Assembly (NCBI GenBank): GCA_910584805.1
Contig: CAJUCB010000017.1
Coordinates: forward strand, 1-26,368
Length of the DNA stretch: 26,368 bases
DNA from: an uncultured Oscillospiraceae bacterium
GTDB lineage: Bacteria; Bacillota; Clostridia; Oscillospirales; Oscillospiraceae
Direction of reading: 5' to 3'
Positions 6,335 through 15,225 of the stretch are shown piece by piece (within the stretch, counting starts at the first letter, position 1; each line of letters begins with the position of its first letter). Position numbers and translations under genes: made by a program. The notes beneath the pieces were generated by a model. That model saw only the letters and a list, made by a program, of their open reading frames with translations. It had not been told where the DNA came from and searched no databases.

Positions 6335-7003
6335 TTGGAATTTCGACATGAATGGAAACATCTGCTGTCCCATCAGGATTTGTTGGTCCTGCGCCAGCGC
6401 TTCCAGGCAGTGGCCCAGCCGGACCCCCACGCCACCGATGGCTGCTATCACATCCGCAGCCTATACTTCGACACTCCGTCGGACAAGGCCCTGCGGGAAA
6501 AGCTGGACGGCATCAGCCGCCGGGAAAAGTTCCGCATCCGCCTCTACAACGGGGACCTGTCCACCCTCCACTTGGAGAAGAAGAGCAAGCTGGGGGGGCT
6601 GGGCAACAAGCAGCACGCCCCGCTGACCCCGGAGGAGGCGGAGGATATCCTCCGGGGGCCCCAGGGATGGATGCTGGATAGCAGCCGCCCATTGCTGGTG
6701 GAGTTATACCACAAGATGCACACCCAGCAGCTCCGCCCTAAAACCATCGTGGACTACACCCGGGAGCCCTACATCTACCCGCCGGGGAATGTGCGCCTCA
6801 CCTTGGACTACGACATCCGTACTGGCCTGGGCTGTACCAGCTTTTTGTCCCCCTGCCTGACCATCCCCGCCGGGGACGCCCCGGTGCTCCTGGAAGTGAA
6901 GTGGGATAGCTTCCTCCCCGGCATCATCCGGGATGCCATCCAATTGGAGGGCAGGCGAACCACAGCATTTTCCAAATACGCCCAGTGCCGCATATATGGA
7001 TAG
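6335..7003 (+). CDS. VTC-domain polyphosphate polymerase
   Basis: This 222-residue protein is a stand-alone VTC catalytic domain, which makes polyphosphate from nucleoside triphosphate inside a tunnel. Recognisable parts are the start FRHEWKH, the RSLYFDT strand (41-47) and REKFRIRLYNGD (63-74). Then come LHLEKKSK (79-86), DYTREPYIYP (140-149), LTLDYDIRTG (155-164), LLEVKWDSFLP (185-195) and FSKYAQCR (212-219). These give the expected alternating K/R and E residues of the tunnel. I chose TTG 6335 because GAGGAGGTG (6321-6329) precedes it and the domain begins there. An upstream ATG at 6227 in frame adds 36 non-conserved residues. It is the first gene of a three-gene operon with DUF4956 and CotH, a combination known from many Firmicutes. 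Confidence 0.88.
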   Translation: MEFRHEWKHLLSHQDLLVLRQRFQAVAQPDPHATDGCYHIRSLYFDTPSDKALREKLDGISRREKFRIRLYNGDLSTLHLEKKSKLGGLGNKQHAPLTPEEAEDILRGPQGWMLDSSRPLLVELYHKMHTQQLRPKTIVDYTREPYIYPPGNVRLTLDYDIRTGLGCTSFLSPCLTIPAGDAPVLLEVKWDSFLPGIIRDAIQLEGRRTTAFSKYAQCRIYG

Positions 7004-7017
7004 AAAGGACCCCTATT

Positions 7018-7689
7018 ATGAACTTCAATGATATTTTCAAATCCAGCTTTTTGGAGAACATCAACAACGTCAGCCTCCTGGACATGTGTTTGGCCTTGGC
7101 TTTGGCCTTTGGGCTGGGCTTGTTCATCCTCCTGGTATATAAAAAGACCGAGCAAGGGGTGATGTATTCCTCTGGCTTCGGGGTAACCCTGGTGGCCCTG
7201 GCCATGATTACCACGGTGGTGATGCTGGCGGTGACCAGCAATGTGGTGCTGTCCCTGGGCATGGTGGGTGCCCTGTCCATCGTCCGCTTCCGTACCGCCA
7301 TCAAGGAGCCGTTGGACATTGCCTTTCTGTTTTGGGCCATCGCCGTGGGCATTGTCCTGGCGGCGGGGATGATCCCCCTGGCGGTGATAGGCAGCGTGGT
7401 CATCGGCGTGATCCTGCTGCTGTTTGTGAACCGGAAGAGCCATGTCCATCCCTACATCCTGGTGCTGCAATGCGCGGACCATGAGGCGGAGACCGATGCC
7501 ATGGCATATGTAATCCCCCGCACCCGCCGTTGTGTGGTAAAGAGCAAGTCCGCCCAGAAGGGGTCGGTGGAGCTGAATTTGGAGCTGCGCCTTCGTGACG
7601 ATAACACAGATTTCATCAACGACCTGGCGGCATTCCCCGGGGTGGGCAGCGCCGTGCTGGTGAGCTACAACGGCGACTACCTGGGCTAA
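7018..7689 (+). CDS. DUF4956 membrane protein
   Basis: This is a 223-residue protein with about four membrane helices in the first 140 residues. It carries the DUF4956 signature G-M-V-G-A-L-S-I-V-R-F-R-T-A-I-K-E-P (81-98), followed by LDIAFLFWAIAVGI. The C-terminal ~80 residues form a soluble domain. The family is often found next to VTC-type polyphosphate polymerases and CotH proteins. Its exact role is not established; a channel or membrane anchor for the polymerase is one idea. Start ATG 7018 has AAAGGA (7004-7009) upstream, 14 bases after the polymerase stop, so the three genes are surely one transcript. Confidence 0.88.
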   Translation: MNFNDIFKSSFLENINNVSLLDMCLALALAFGLGLFILLVYKKTEQGVMYSSGFGVTLVALAMITTVVMLAVTSNVVLSLGMVGALSIVRFRTAIKEPLDIAFLFWAIAVGIVLAAGMIPLAVIGSVVIGVILLLFVNRKSHVHPYILVLQCADHEAETDAMAYVIPRTRRCVVKSKSAQKGSVELNLELRLRDDNTDFINDLAAFPGVGSAVLVSYNGDYLG

Positions 7690-7701
7690 GGAGGTGGTTC
7701 C

Positions 7702-9549
7702 ATGGCGACCAACAAACACATCGACAAGCTCTGCCTGATTGCCGCCCTCCTGGCCCTGCTCCTGGCTTTGGGCTTCCTGTATGGGAAGCAGCAGGGGCCA
7801 TCCGGCGGTGGAAAGACCATGGGCTATGAGGCGCGGCTGTTCGACACCACCACAGTCCATACCATCGACCTGCAAATGGAGGACTGGGAGGACTTCATTG
7901 CCAGCTGTGAGGATGAGACCTACCATCCCTGCACCGTGGTCATCGACGGGGAGGCCTATGCCAACATCGGCATTCGGGCCAAGGGGAATACCTCCCTGCG
8001 CAACGTCTCCGCCATGGGCAGCCAGCGCTATAGCTTTAAGTTGGAGTTCGACCAGTACGACAGTGGCCTGCACTATTACGGCCTGGATAAGCTCTGCCTG
8101 AACAACATCATCCAGGACAACAGCTATATGAAGGACTTTCTCACCTATCAGCTCATGGGCCAGTTTGGCGTGGCCGCGCCCCTGTGCAGCTATGCCTATA
8201 TCACCGTCAACGGCCAGGATTGGGGCTTGTACCTGGCGGTGGAGGGGGTAGAGGAGGGGTTCCTCCAACGCAACTATGGCGACGATTACGGGGAACTGTA
8301 CAAGCCCGACAGCATGGACATGGACGGCAGCCAGGGGCGGGGGATGCAGGCCTTTGACCAAGAATCCGGGGGGGTTGATCCCAACAACACCCAGCCCCCG
8401 GAGCGCCCCGCCAATGACGCCGCACCTGCCCAGCTCCCCCAGGAGGACCCTGGCGGCGGATTTGGCGGCAGCAATGACGTGAAGCTGCAATACATCGACG
8501 ACGACCCCGATAGCTACCCCAACCTATTCGATAATGCCAAGACCGATGTAAGCCAGACAGACCAGGCCCGGCTGATTGCCGCTCTGAAGAGCCTGTCCCA
8601 GGGGGAACGGCTGGAAGAGGTGGTGGATGTGGAGGGGGTGCTGCGCTACTTTGTGGTTCACAATTTTGTGGTGAACGGGGACAGCTACACCGGCAGCATG
8701 ATCCACAACTACTACCTCTATGAGAAGGACGGCCAGCTCTCCATGCTCCCCTGGGACTACAACTTGGCCTTTGGCACCTTCACTGGCGGCGAAGCAACTG
8801 CCCAGGTCAATGACCCCATAGACGAGGTGTTGGAGGATCGGCCCATGCAGGCGTGGATTTTCTCGGATGCAGCCTATACCCAGTGGTATCACGCTCTGTA
8901 CGCGGACTTCCTAGAGGCTGTGGACATTGACGGTCTGATCCAAGAAACCGCCCAGCGCATTGCCCCTTACGTGGAGCGAGACCCCACAAAATTCTGCACC
9001 GATGAGGAATTTGAGGCAGGGGTGGAGGCCTTGCGGAACTTCTGCACCCTCCGGGCCCAGAGCATCCAGGGGCAGCTAGAGGGGACTGTCCCCGCCACTA
9101 CCCAAGGCCAGGCGGAGGCACCGGAAGCATTGGTTTCTGCCGGGGAGCTGTCCCTGGCCGCGATGGGCACAATGTCCGGCGGCATGGGCGGTGGGCCTGG
9201 CGGGGGATGGGGCCGTCCAACCGACGGGCAGCCCAGCTCGTCTGAGGCAGCGTTGCCCGCGGAGGATGGAGCGCCTACCCCGGCTGAGGAAACGCTGCCC
9301 ACCGCAGAGGGAGAATCGCCCCCAATTGCGGGACAATCCCCCGCTGCCAGCGGCCAAGCTGGTTCCCCGGCTGCCCAGGAGCCAGAGCATCAGCCAGATC
9401 GAGCGGCAGGGGCTTGGGGGATGCCCGGGGATGGACGCCCAGCCACGCAGGAGGCCCCCACAGCATCCACCACCACCTGGGTTCTCCTGGGGGCGTCGGT
9501 GGCAGTGTTGATCTTGGGACTGGTGGTGGCGTTCCGGGTGAAGAGATAA
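7702..9549 (+). CDS. CotH-like kinase, anchored at both ends
   Basis: This 615-residue protein has an N-terminal membrane helix (about 9-27), an extracytoplasmic CotH kinase domain (about 40-460) and a C-terminal membrane helix (about 592-611) with a short basic tail. CotH motifs are IGIRAKGNTSLR (89-100), GELYKPDS (197-204), IHNYYLYEK (334-342) and the catalytic MLPWDYNLAFG (348-358, D352). In spore formers CotH phosphorylates coat proteins; here the substrate is unknown. Two long inserts stand out: an acidic/P/N-rich one at about 205-270, and a G/S/A/P/E-rich linker at about 486-590 that starts with GG-repeat motifs. Start ATG 7702 follows GGAGGTGG (7690-7697), 12 bases after DUF4956. Last gene of the operon. 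Confidence 0.88.
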   Translation: MATNKHIDKLCLIAALLALLLALGFLYGKQQGPSGGGKTMGYEARLFDTTTVHTIDLQMEDWEDFIASCEDETYHPCTVVIDGEAYANIGIRAKGNTSLRNVSAMGSQRYSFKLEFDQYDSGLHYYGLDKLCLNNIIQDNSYMKDFLTYQLMGQFGVAAPLCSYAYITVNGQDWGLYLAVEGVEEGFLQRNYGDDYGELYKPDSMDMDGSQGRGMQAFDQESGGVDPNNTQPPERPANDAAPAQLPQEDPGGGFGGSNDVKLQYIDDDPDSYPNLFDNAKTDVSQTDQARLIAALKSLSQGERLEEVVDVEGVLRYFVVHNFVVNGDSYTGSMIHNYYLYEKDGQLSMLPWDYNLAFGTFTGGEATAQVNDPIDEVLEDRPMQAWIFSDAAYTQWYHALYADFLEAVDIDGLIQETAQRIAPYVERDPTKFCTDEEFEAGVEALRNFCTLRAQSIQGQLEGTVPATTQGQAEAPEALVSAGELSLAAMGTMSGGMGGGPGGGWGRPTDGQPSSSEAALPAEDGAPTPAEETLPTAEGESPPIAGQSPAASGQAGSPAAQEPEHQPDRAAGAWGMPGDGRPATQEAPTASTTTWVLLGASVAVLILGLVVAFRVKR

Positions 9550-9587
9550 GCGTGTATTTTGGGAAAGGCAACGCGGGATGAAAACAA

Positions 9588-9625
9588 AAAGGCCGATGCA
9601 GAGGGTGTCCTTTGCATCGGCCTTT
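9588..9625. terminator. Bidirectional terminator between CotH and the SLH protease
   Basis: AAAGGCCGATGCA (9588-9600) pairs with TGCATCGGCCTTT (9613-9625), a perfect 13-bp stem. T-rich tracts flank it, stronger on the minus strand (TTTTTGTTTT). It serves two convergent operons. Confidence 0.9.
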
Positions 9626-9638
9626 CGCTGGTAAAAAC

Positions 9639-11393
9639 TTAGTTTAATTCGATCCGCATCCTGCTGTTGGGGTCCACCATCCGCACCAGCACTGCCGCTG
9701 CCTCTGCCCGGGAGATGGAGGCGTTGGGGCGGAAGGTTCCGGACATATCGCTGCCGGTAAAGACCCCTGCCCGGTAGAGCTGATAGATGGCGGTGTCAGA
9801 GCGGTAAACATCGGGGATCGCTCCGTCCGCCACCTTGTTCACCGCCGGCAGGGCATCGCTGGGGAGGGCGTTGCCCAGGATGGAGGCGAACTCCTGGCGG
9901 GTGAGGGGGGCGTTCAGATCCTTGGGCAGGGAGGAGAGGATGCCTTGGCTGAGGGCGTAGTCGGTGTACGCCTTGTACCAGGGGTCCGTGGCGGCGAAGC
10001 TGCCGTTCCCTGTGAGGTATTGCTTCCGCAGCCGGGCAGCCATGGTGATGGTCTGGGCGGCGGTGACGTTGCCATCCGGCCCGAACTTGTTCACCTCGGT
10101 GCCATTCATCAGGCCATACTCATAGACCGAGGCCACACTGCCCCGATACCAGGCGTTAGAGGTCACGTCCTTAAAGTTGCCGTTGTAGCTGCCCGTCTTG
10201 CTGAACCCCACGCCAGAGGTGGTCCAGCGGGCTGTGAGGGTGTGCCCTGTGTTGGAGAGATGGTTCACCCCTGTGGTGACAAATTCCCCGCTGTCAGAGT
10301 ACCAGCCCAGGAATGCGGAGCCGGACTTGGTGGGGGTGGGCAGGTCGTAGGTGGCGGACTGCTTCACCAGTTGGGTGGTGGGGGAGACCTTGCCGCCAGC
10401 GGGGTCGTATGTAATGGTGAGGGAGTTGGCTTGGACAGTAAAGGGCAGGTAATCGGCGTTGGTGAAGGTCCAGGGGGTAGTGGTGGAGCTGGCTGCCTGA
10501 AGTTTTAGGCGGTAGCTCCCGGCGGGAAGGGCCTCGATGGCGTAGGGGGAGACTACATAGAAGTAGGCCTTATAGTTTTCCTCCCAAGTGCCGTCTGGTT
10601 TTTTCCGGTCCACGTAGAGGTTGTGGTGGGTGGCCCGGTTGCCGATGGTCCAGGTGAGGGTGAGGCGGTCTCCGTCGCCGTAGGTGCTGGCGATGGGGCC
10701 AGGCTTGGGGGCGGAGGGGGCGGTGATCTGGGGGAGGATGGTGTCTGTCCCGGTGGTGTTGGCCCGGAAGTAGAGCAGGCCGCCAATGGTGCCGTTGTAG
10801 GCGGAGAGGCGGGTTTTGGAGGCGTAGCCGGGGTCAAAGATGGTGGCGTCGGTGCTGTTTTCGATGGTGCCGTCCACGGCCACGAAGTGTCCGCTGTTGT
10901 TCACCCGGGCGACAAGATACAGCCCCTTGCCCCGGAGCTCGTCGATCTTGGCGCAGACCTCTTCCAGGGGGGTATCTACAGGGAAGTACTCCCGGCCGAC
11001 ATAGTAAAAGCGGGGGGAGACGCTGGAAGAGATGGGGCCATAGGACAGCAGCGCGTCATTGGAAGAGGTGGAACTATGGCTGATGAAGCCCTTGCTGTCC
11101 AGCCAGTCCCGGAAGGTGCCGGGGTTCAGTGCGGCGGGGTCGTAGGCCCCGGAGTGGCACATGAGGATGGCGATGGAGGTGACCAGGCAGCCGGAGCGGG
11201 TCATGGTGTGCAGGTCCCCTAGAGGGGTCTCGCCCCAGGCGGGGTTCCCCTGGCGCCAGGTTTTGTAATCGGTGGAATAGCTGACGCCGTTGTATGTAGC
11301 GGTCCCGGCGGCGCTTGCCATAGGGACCGCCAGCAGGGCGAGGAGGATGGCCAGAACCAGGGCCAAGGAGAGGATACGTCGCTGTGCCTTCAT
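9639..11393 (-). CDS. Secreted C39-like cysteine peptidase with SLH anchoring domains
   Basis: This 584-residue protein starts with a signal peptide (basic MKAQRR, hydrophobic core, AXA-type site near ASAAG at about 26-30). A C39-like peptidase domain (about 40-210) has the GC catalytic motif (RSGCLVTS, C69), SGHFVAVDG (H169) and FDPG (D187). A fibronectin III-like domain follows (about 225-322) and then an InlB B-repeat (about 324-391, YDPAGGKVSPTT...FLGWYSDSGEF...LTARW). Three SLH repeats close the protein (about 407-453, 467-510, 526-573), which anchor to cell-wall polymers. It is single gene in its unit, followed by a shared terminator. The substrate cannot be told from the sequence. Start ATG 11393 has AGAAAGAAGGG upstream. 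Confidence 0.88.
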   Translation of the reverse strand: MKAQRRILSLALVLAILLALLAVPMASAAGTATYNGVSYSTDYKTWRQGNPAWGETPLGDLHTMTRSGCLVTSIAILMCHSGAYDPAALNPGTFRDWLDSKGFISHSSTSSNDALLSYGPISSSVSPRFYYVGREYFPVDTPLEEVCAKIDELRGKGLYLVARVNNSGHFVAVDGTIENSTDATIFDPGYASKTRLSAYNGTIGGLLYFRANTTGTDTILPQITAPSAPKPGPIASTYGDGDRLTLTWTIGNRATHHNLYVDRKKPDGTWEENYKAYFYVVSPYAIEALPAGSYRLKLQAASSTTTPWTFTNADYLPFTVQANSLTITYDPAGGKVSPTTQLVKQSATYDLPTPTKSGSAFLGWYSDSGEFVTTGVNHLSNTGHTLTARWTTSGVGFSKTGSYNGNFKDVTSNAWYRGSVASVYEYGLMNGTEVNKFGPDGNVTAAQTITMAARLRKQYLTGNGSFAATDPWYKAYTDYALSQGILSSLPKDLNAPLTRQEFASILGNALPSDALPAVNKVADGAIPDVYRSDTAIYQLYRAGVFTGSDMSGTFRPNASISRAEAAAVLVRMVDPNSRMRIELN

Positions 11394-11490
11394 GCTGACA
11401 GCCCTTCTTTCTATCGTAATATATCAACAGTATCGCATAGTTTCGTGGAAAAGTCTAGGGAAGCGGGGGAATTTCTCCAAAAGTGACAAA

Positions 11491-11523
11491 AAGCGGACTG
11501 GGAGGAGAAGTCCCAGTCCGCTT
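11491..11523 (-). terminator. Terminator of the glycolytic operon
   Basis: AAGCGGACTGGGA (11491-11503) and TCCCAGTCCGCTT (11511-11523) form a perfect 13-bp stem with a 7-base loop. On the minus strand it runs into TTTTTGTCACTTTT. It lies 25 bases past the enolase stop. Confidence 0.92.
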
Positions 11524-11548
11524 GGTCTGTAAAAGGAGTCGGTGGCCC

Positions 11549-12847
11549 TTAGTGGAGGTTGAAGAAAGCCTCCCGCCCAGGGTAGCGGGCTGCCTCGTCC
11601 AGCTCCTCCTCAATGCGCAGGAGCTGGTTATACTTGGCCACCCGGTCTGTGCGGCTGGGGGCCCCGGTCTTGATCTGCCCGGCGTTGAGGGCCACAGCCA
11701 GGTCTGCAATGGTGGTGTCCTCCGTCTCGCCGGAGCGGTGGGAGATCACGGCGGTGTAGCCCGCCCGGTTGGCCATTTGGATGGCGTCCAAGGTCTCAGT
11801 GAGGGTGCCGATCTGGTTGACCTTGATAAGGATGGCGTTGGCCACCCCCTTCTGGATGCCCTCCTGAAGGCGCTGGGTGTTGGTGACAAAGAGGTCGTCC
11901 CCCACCAGCTGGACGCGGCTGCCCAGGGTCTTGGTGAGCAGGGACCAGCCCTCCCAGTCGTTTTCCCCCATGCCGTCCTCTAGGGAGAGGATGGGGTAGC
12001 TGTCGGCAAAGCGCTTCCACATGTTTACCAGCTGCTGCCGGGTCATGGTTTTCTTGGCCTTGGGGAGGTCGTAGCAGCCGGTTTCCTCGTTGTACCACTC
12101 GGAGCTGGCGGCGTCAATGGCGATCATAAAGTCGTCGTAGGGCTTGTAACCGGCGGCCTCAATGGCGGCCACGATGGCTTTTAGGGCGTCCTCGTCCCGC
12201 TTGAGGTTGGGGGCGTAGCCCCCCTCGTCACCTACCCCGGCGGCGGGGGTGCCGTTCTCTGCCAAGACGCCCTTCAGGGCGTGGAACACCTCTGCGCACA
12301 TCCGCAGGGCAGCCCGGAAGCTCCCGGCCCCCACAGGCATAATCATGAACTCCTGGATGTCCACGTTATTGGTGGCGTGGGCTCCGCCGTTGAGGATGTT
12401 CATCATGGGCACCGGCAGGGCCTTGGCGTTGACGCCCCCCAGGTAATGGTACAGGGGGATGGACAAGCTCTCACTGGCGGCCTTGGCGCAGGCCAGGGAG
12501 GCCCCCAGGATGGCATTGGCCCCCAAGCGGCTCTTGCTGGGGGTGCCGTCGAGCTGGATGAGGAGCAGGTCGATGTAGGTCTGATCCAGAACGTTCAGGC
12601 CGATGAGGGCCTCTGCAATCTCTGTGTTCACGTTGGCAACGGCCTGTTCCACGCCCTTGCCCCGGTAGCGTTCCCCGCCGTCTCGGAGCTCACAGGCCTC
12701 ATACACGCCAGTGGAGGCCCCAGAGGGAACCGCCGCCCGGCCTACAGTGCCGTCGTCCAAATAGACCTCCACCTCCACGGTGGGGTTGCCTCGTGAGTCC
12801 AGGATTTCCCGGCCCAGAACATCTACGATCTCGATCATCTGCTTCAT
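11549..12847 (-). CDS. eno: Enolase
   Basis: This 432-residue protein converts 2-phosphoglycerate to phosphoenolpyruvate in the cytoplasm. Length and motifs are those of bacterial enolase: REILDSRGNPTVEV (13-26), PSGASTG loop (41-47), GDEGG with catalytic E208, Mg ligands D245, E290 (LSLEDGM) and D317 (VGDDLFVTN), the base K342 (ILIKVNQIGT) and SHRSGETEDT (369-378). No residue is missing. It starts at ATG 12847 with AAAGGAGC upstream, 43 bases after gpmI, and is last in the trmL-pgk-tpiA-gpmI-eno operon. Confidence 0.98.
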   Translation of the reverse strand: MKQMIEIVDVLGREILDSRGNPTVEVEVYLDDGTVGRAAVPSGASTGVYEACELRDGGERYRGKGVEQAVANVNTEIAEALIGLNVLDQTYIDLLLIQLDGTPSKSRLGANAILGASLACAKAASESLSIPLYHYLGGVNAKALPVPMMNILNGGAHATNNVDIQEFMIMPVGAGSFRAALRMCAEVFHALKGVLAENGTPAAGVGDEGGYAPNLKRDEDALKAIVAAIEAAGYKPYDDFMIAIDAASSEWYNEETGCYDLPKAKKTMTRQQLVNMWKRFADSYPILSLEDGMGENDWEGWSLLTKTLGSRVQLVGDDLFVTNTQRLQEGIQKGVANAILIKVNQIGTLTETLDAIQMANRAGYTAVISHRSGETEDTTIADLAVALNAGQIKTGAPSRTDRVAKYNQLLRIEEELDEAARYPGREAFFNLH

Positions 12848-12890
12848 AATTTATCTGCTCCTTTGCACTCTGCCGCCCGCCAGGGGCGGC

Positions 12891-14408
12891 TTATTGATTG
12901 ATCAAAATTAGTGTGCTGCCGTCCATTTCCTCCGGCTGGTTGAGCCCCATGAGATCCAGCATGGTGGGGGCGATGTCGGCCAGCCGTCCGTCCCGCAGGT
13001 GGACGCCTGTGCCCACGATACAGAAGGGGACGGGGCTGGTGGTGTGGGCGGTGAAGGGGGCCCCGTCCTCGTCCAGCATGCGCTCGGCGTTCCCGTGGTC
13101 GGCGGTGATCAGGGCCACGCCGCCCATCTGGGTGGTGGCGTTCACCACCTGGGCCACGCAGGCGTCCACTGTCTCCACCGCCCGGACCGCAGCATCGTAG
13201 ACCCCGGTGTGGCCCACCATGTCGCAGTTGGCAAAGTTCAGGATCACCACGTCATATTGGCCGCTGCGGATACGCCGGACGGCCTCCTTGGTGATCTCCC
13301 CGGCGCTCATCTCCGGCTTCTGGTCATAGGTGCTTACCTTAGGGGAGGGGATGAGCACCCGGTCTTCCCCGGGGAAGGGTTCTTCCCGGCCGCCGTTGAA
13401 GAAGAACGTCACATGGGCGTATTTCTCCGTCTCGGCAATGCGCAGCTGGCGCATGCCCAGGGAGCTGAGGTACGCCCCAAAGCAGTTGTCCAGGGATTGG
13501 TGGGGGAAGGCCACGGTGACGTTGGGGATGGTGGCGTCGTACTGGGTGGTGCACACGAAGTGCAGGGGGAAGAACCGCCGGTCCTTGAGCTTGTCAAAGT
13601 TGGGGTCGGTGAGGGCCCGGGTGAGTTCCCTGGCCCGGTCGGGGCGGAAGTTGAAGAAAATCACGGAGTCATTTTCCTGAATGCAGCCCTCGGGACAGCA
13701 CACCACCGGTTCCATGAACTCGTCGGTGATGCCCTTCTCATAAGAGGCCTCCACTGCGGCCACCGGGTCGGCTTGGTGGGGGGCATCCCCCGTCACCAGG
13801 GCGTCGTAGGCCCGCTGGAGGCGGTCCCAGCGGCTGTCCCGGTCCATGGCGTAGTAACGGCCCATAACGTGGGCGATTTTACCTACCCCTAAGACGTCAA
13901 GCCTTGCCTGAAGCTGGCGGACGAAGCCTGCCCCGGAACTGGGGGCGACATCCCGGCCGTCCAGGAAAGCGTGAATATAGAGCTGTTCCAGACCGCGCTG
14001 TCTGGCCAGCTCTATCAGGGCAAAAAGATGGTCAATGTGACTGTGGACCCCTCCGTCGGAGAGCAGACCCATCAAGTGCAGGGCACCCTGCTGGGCGCGG
14101 CAGGCATCCATAGCCGCCAGGAACGCTGGGTTTTCGTGAAAGGAGCCGTCCTCAATGGCGCGGTTAATCCGGGGGAGGTCTTGCATGACCACCCGCCCGG
14201 CGCCGATATTGGTGTGGCCCACCTCGCTGTTGCCCATCTGCCCCTGGGGCAGTCCCACGTCCAGGCCGGAGGCATCCAACTGGCAGAAGGCATACTGGGA
14301 GAACAGGTAGTCCAGTTGTGGGGTGTGGGCGGCGTGGACGGCGTTGCCCGGGATATCCTCTCCCAGGGCAAAGCCATCCATAATGATCAATGTCGTCGGT
14401 GCTTTCAT
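12891..14408 (-). CDS. gpmI: 2,3-bisphosphoglycerate-independent phosphoglycerate mutase
   Basis: This 505-residue alkaline-phosphatase-superfamily enzyme interconverts 3- and 2-phosphoglycerate with two metal ions (usually Mn). The metal and catalytic motifs are IIMDGF (D11) and QMGNSEVGHTNIGAG with the phospho-acceptor S61. SHIDHLFALIE, FLDGRDVAP, a late HTGVYDAAV and TADHGNAERMLDE follow in normal order. I chose ATG 14408 because GGGGAGG (minus strand, 14424-14418) is the ribosome binding site for it. An ATG six codons upstream (14426) would overlap that site. It lies 28 bases after tpiA in the operon. Length matches the family. Confidence 0.97.
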   Translation of the reverse strand: MKAPTTLIIMDGFALGEDIPGNAVHAAHTPQLDYLFSQYAFCQLDASGLDVGLPQGQMGNSEVGHTNIGAGRVVMQDLPRINRAIEDGSFHENPAFLAAMDACRAQQGALHLMGLLSDGGVHSHIDHLFALIELARQRGLEQLYIHAFLDGRDVAPSSGAGFVRQLQARLDVLGVGKIAHVMGRYYAMDRDSRWDRLQRAYDALVTGDAPHQADPVAAVEASYEKGITDEFMEPVVCCPEGCIQENDSVIFFNFRPDRARELTRALTDPNFDKLKDRRFFPLHFVCTTQYDATIPNVTVAFPHQSLDNCFGAYLSSLGMRQLRIAETEKYAHVTFFFNGGREEPFPGEDRVLIPSPKVSTYDQKPEMSAGEITKEAVRRIRSGQYDVVILNFANCDMVGHTGVYDAAVRAVETVDACVAQVVNATTQMGGVALITADHGNAERMLDEDGAPFTAHTTSPVPFCIVGTGVHLRDGRLADIAPTMLDLMGLNQPEEMDGSTLILINQ

Positions 14409-14436
14409 GGGATGATTCCTCCCCATTGGTGCTGGT

Positions 14437-15225
14437 TCAGCATTCTTCTGGCTCGTCCTGGCTGGCGGCCTGAATGATGGCCAGGAGCTTTTCCGGGTCT
14501 AGGGACGCGGTGCCGATCAACCCGCCGTCCACGTCCTCTTGTTCCAGGAGGGCGGGGGCATTCTTCTCGTTCATGGAACCGCCGTACTGGATGGTGGTGG
14601 AACGGGCCACCCGGGCATCATAGAGCTTGTGCAGGATATCCCGGATGGCGGCGCAGACCTCACCGGCCTGCTCCGGGGTGGCGCTGACGCCGGTGCCGAT
14701 GGCCCAGATGGGCTCATAGGCGATGATAACCCGGCGCATCTCCTCGGCGCTGACCCCGGACAGGGCCACCTTGATTTGGTAGGCGATGAGCTCCAGGGCC
14801 ACCCCCAGCTGCCGCTGGTCTAGGTCCTCCCCCACGCAGAGGATAGGGCGCAGTCCGGCGTCCAAGGCGGCGCGAACCTTTTTGTTCACCACCATGTCGC
14901 TCTCGCAGAAGAGGCTGCGGCGCTCGCTATGGCCGATGATCACGTACTTTACATCCAGGTCCGCCAGCATGGCGGCGGAGACCTCTCCGGTGTACGGGCC
15001 GTGGTCCTCCCAGTGGAGGTTTTGGGCCCCCAAAGAGATGCGGCTCTCCCGCAGGAGCTTCCCTGCGATGGCGATGTCTACATAGGGCACACACAGCACG
15101 ATGCCGCAGCGGCGGTTCCGGGGGAGCGCCTCCCGGAGGCGCTCCACAAAGTCTCTGGTTTCTGTGGCGGTTTTATTCATTTTCCAGTTGGCCGCGATGA
15201 TTGTCTTGCGATATTTTCTGTTCAT
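14437..15225 (-). CDS. tpiA: Triose-phosphate isomerase
   Basis: This 262-residue TIM-barrel enzyme interconverts dihydroxyacetone phosphate and glyceraldehyde 3-phosphate. Active-site residues are K15 (ANWKMN), H99 (IIGHSERR), E171 (AYEPIWAIGTG) and a phosphate-binding IQYGGSMNEKNA loop, with GLIGTASL near the end. The start overlaps the pgk stop as ATGA (minus strand, 15225-15222), so the two are translationally coupled. Length is a little above the common 250, from a longer N-terminus and C-terminal tail. Third gene of the operon. Confidence 0.98.
   Translation of the reverse strand: MNRKYRKTIIAANWKMNKTATETRDFVERLREALPRNRRCGIVLCVPYVDIAIAGKLLRESRISLGAQNLHWEDHGPYTGEVSAAMLADLDVKYVIIGHSERRSLFCESDMVVNKKVRAALDAGLRPILCVGEDLDQRQLGVALELIAYQIKVALSGVSAEEMRRVIIAYEPIWAIGTGVSATPEQAGEVCAAIRDILHKLYDARVARSTTIQYGGSMNEKNAPALLEQEDVDGGLIGTASLDPEKLLAIIQAASQDEPEEC

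Noticed and set aside
6808..8490. Long minus-strand open frame (560 codons) opposite VTC, DUF4956 and CotH
   Set aside because: Rich in H, Q and G with no domain pattern; the plus-strand frames carry clear family motifs, so this is a shadow of GC-rich codon use.
12872..12890. GCCGCC/GGCGGC inverted repeat between gpmI and eno
   Set aside because: Only 6 bp, no T-run on the operon strand; too weak to call a terminator or processing site.
12999..13892. Plus-strand open frame of 297 codons opposite gpmI
   Set aside because: Gly/Val/His-rich shadow frame; gpmI is intact with all motifs.
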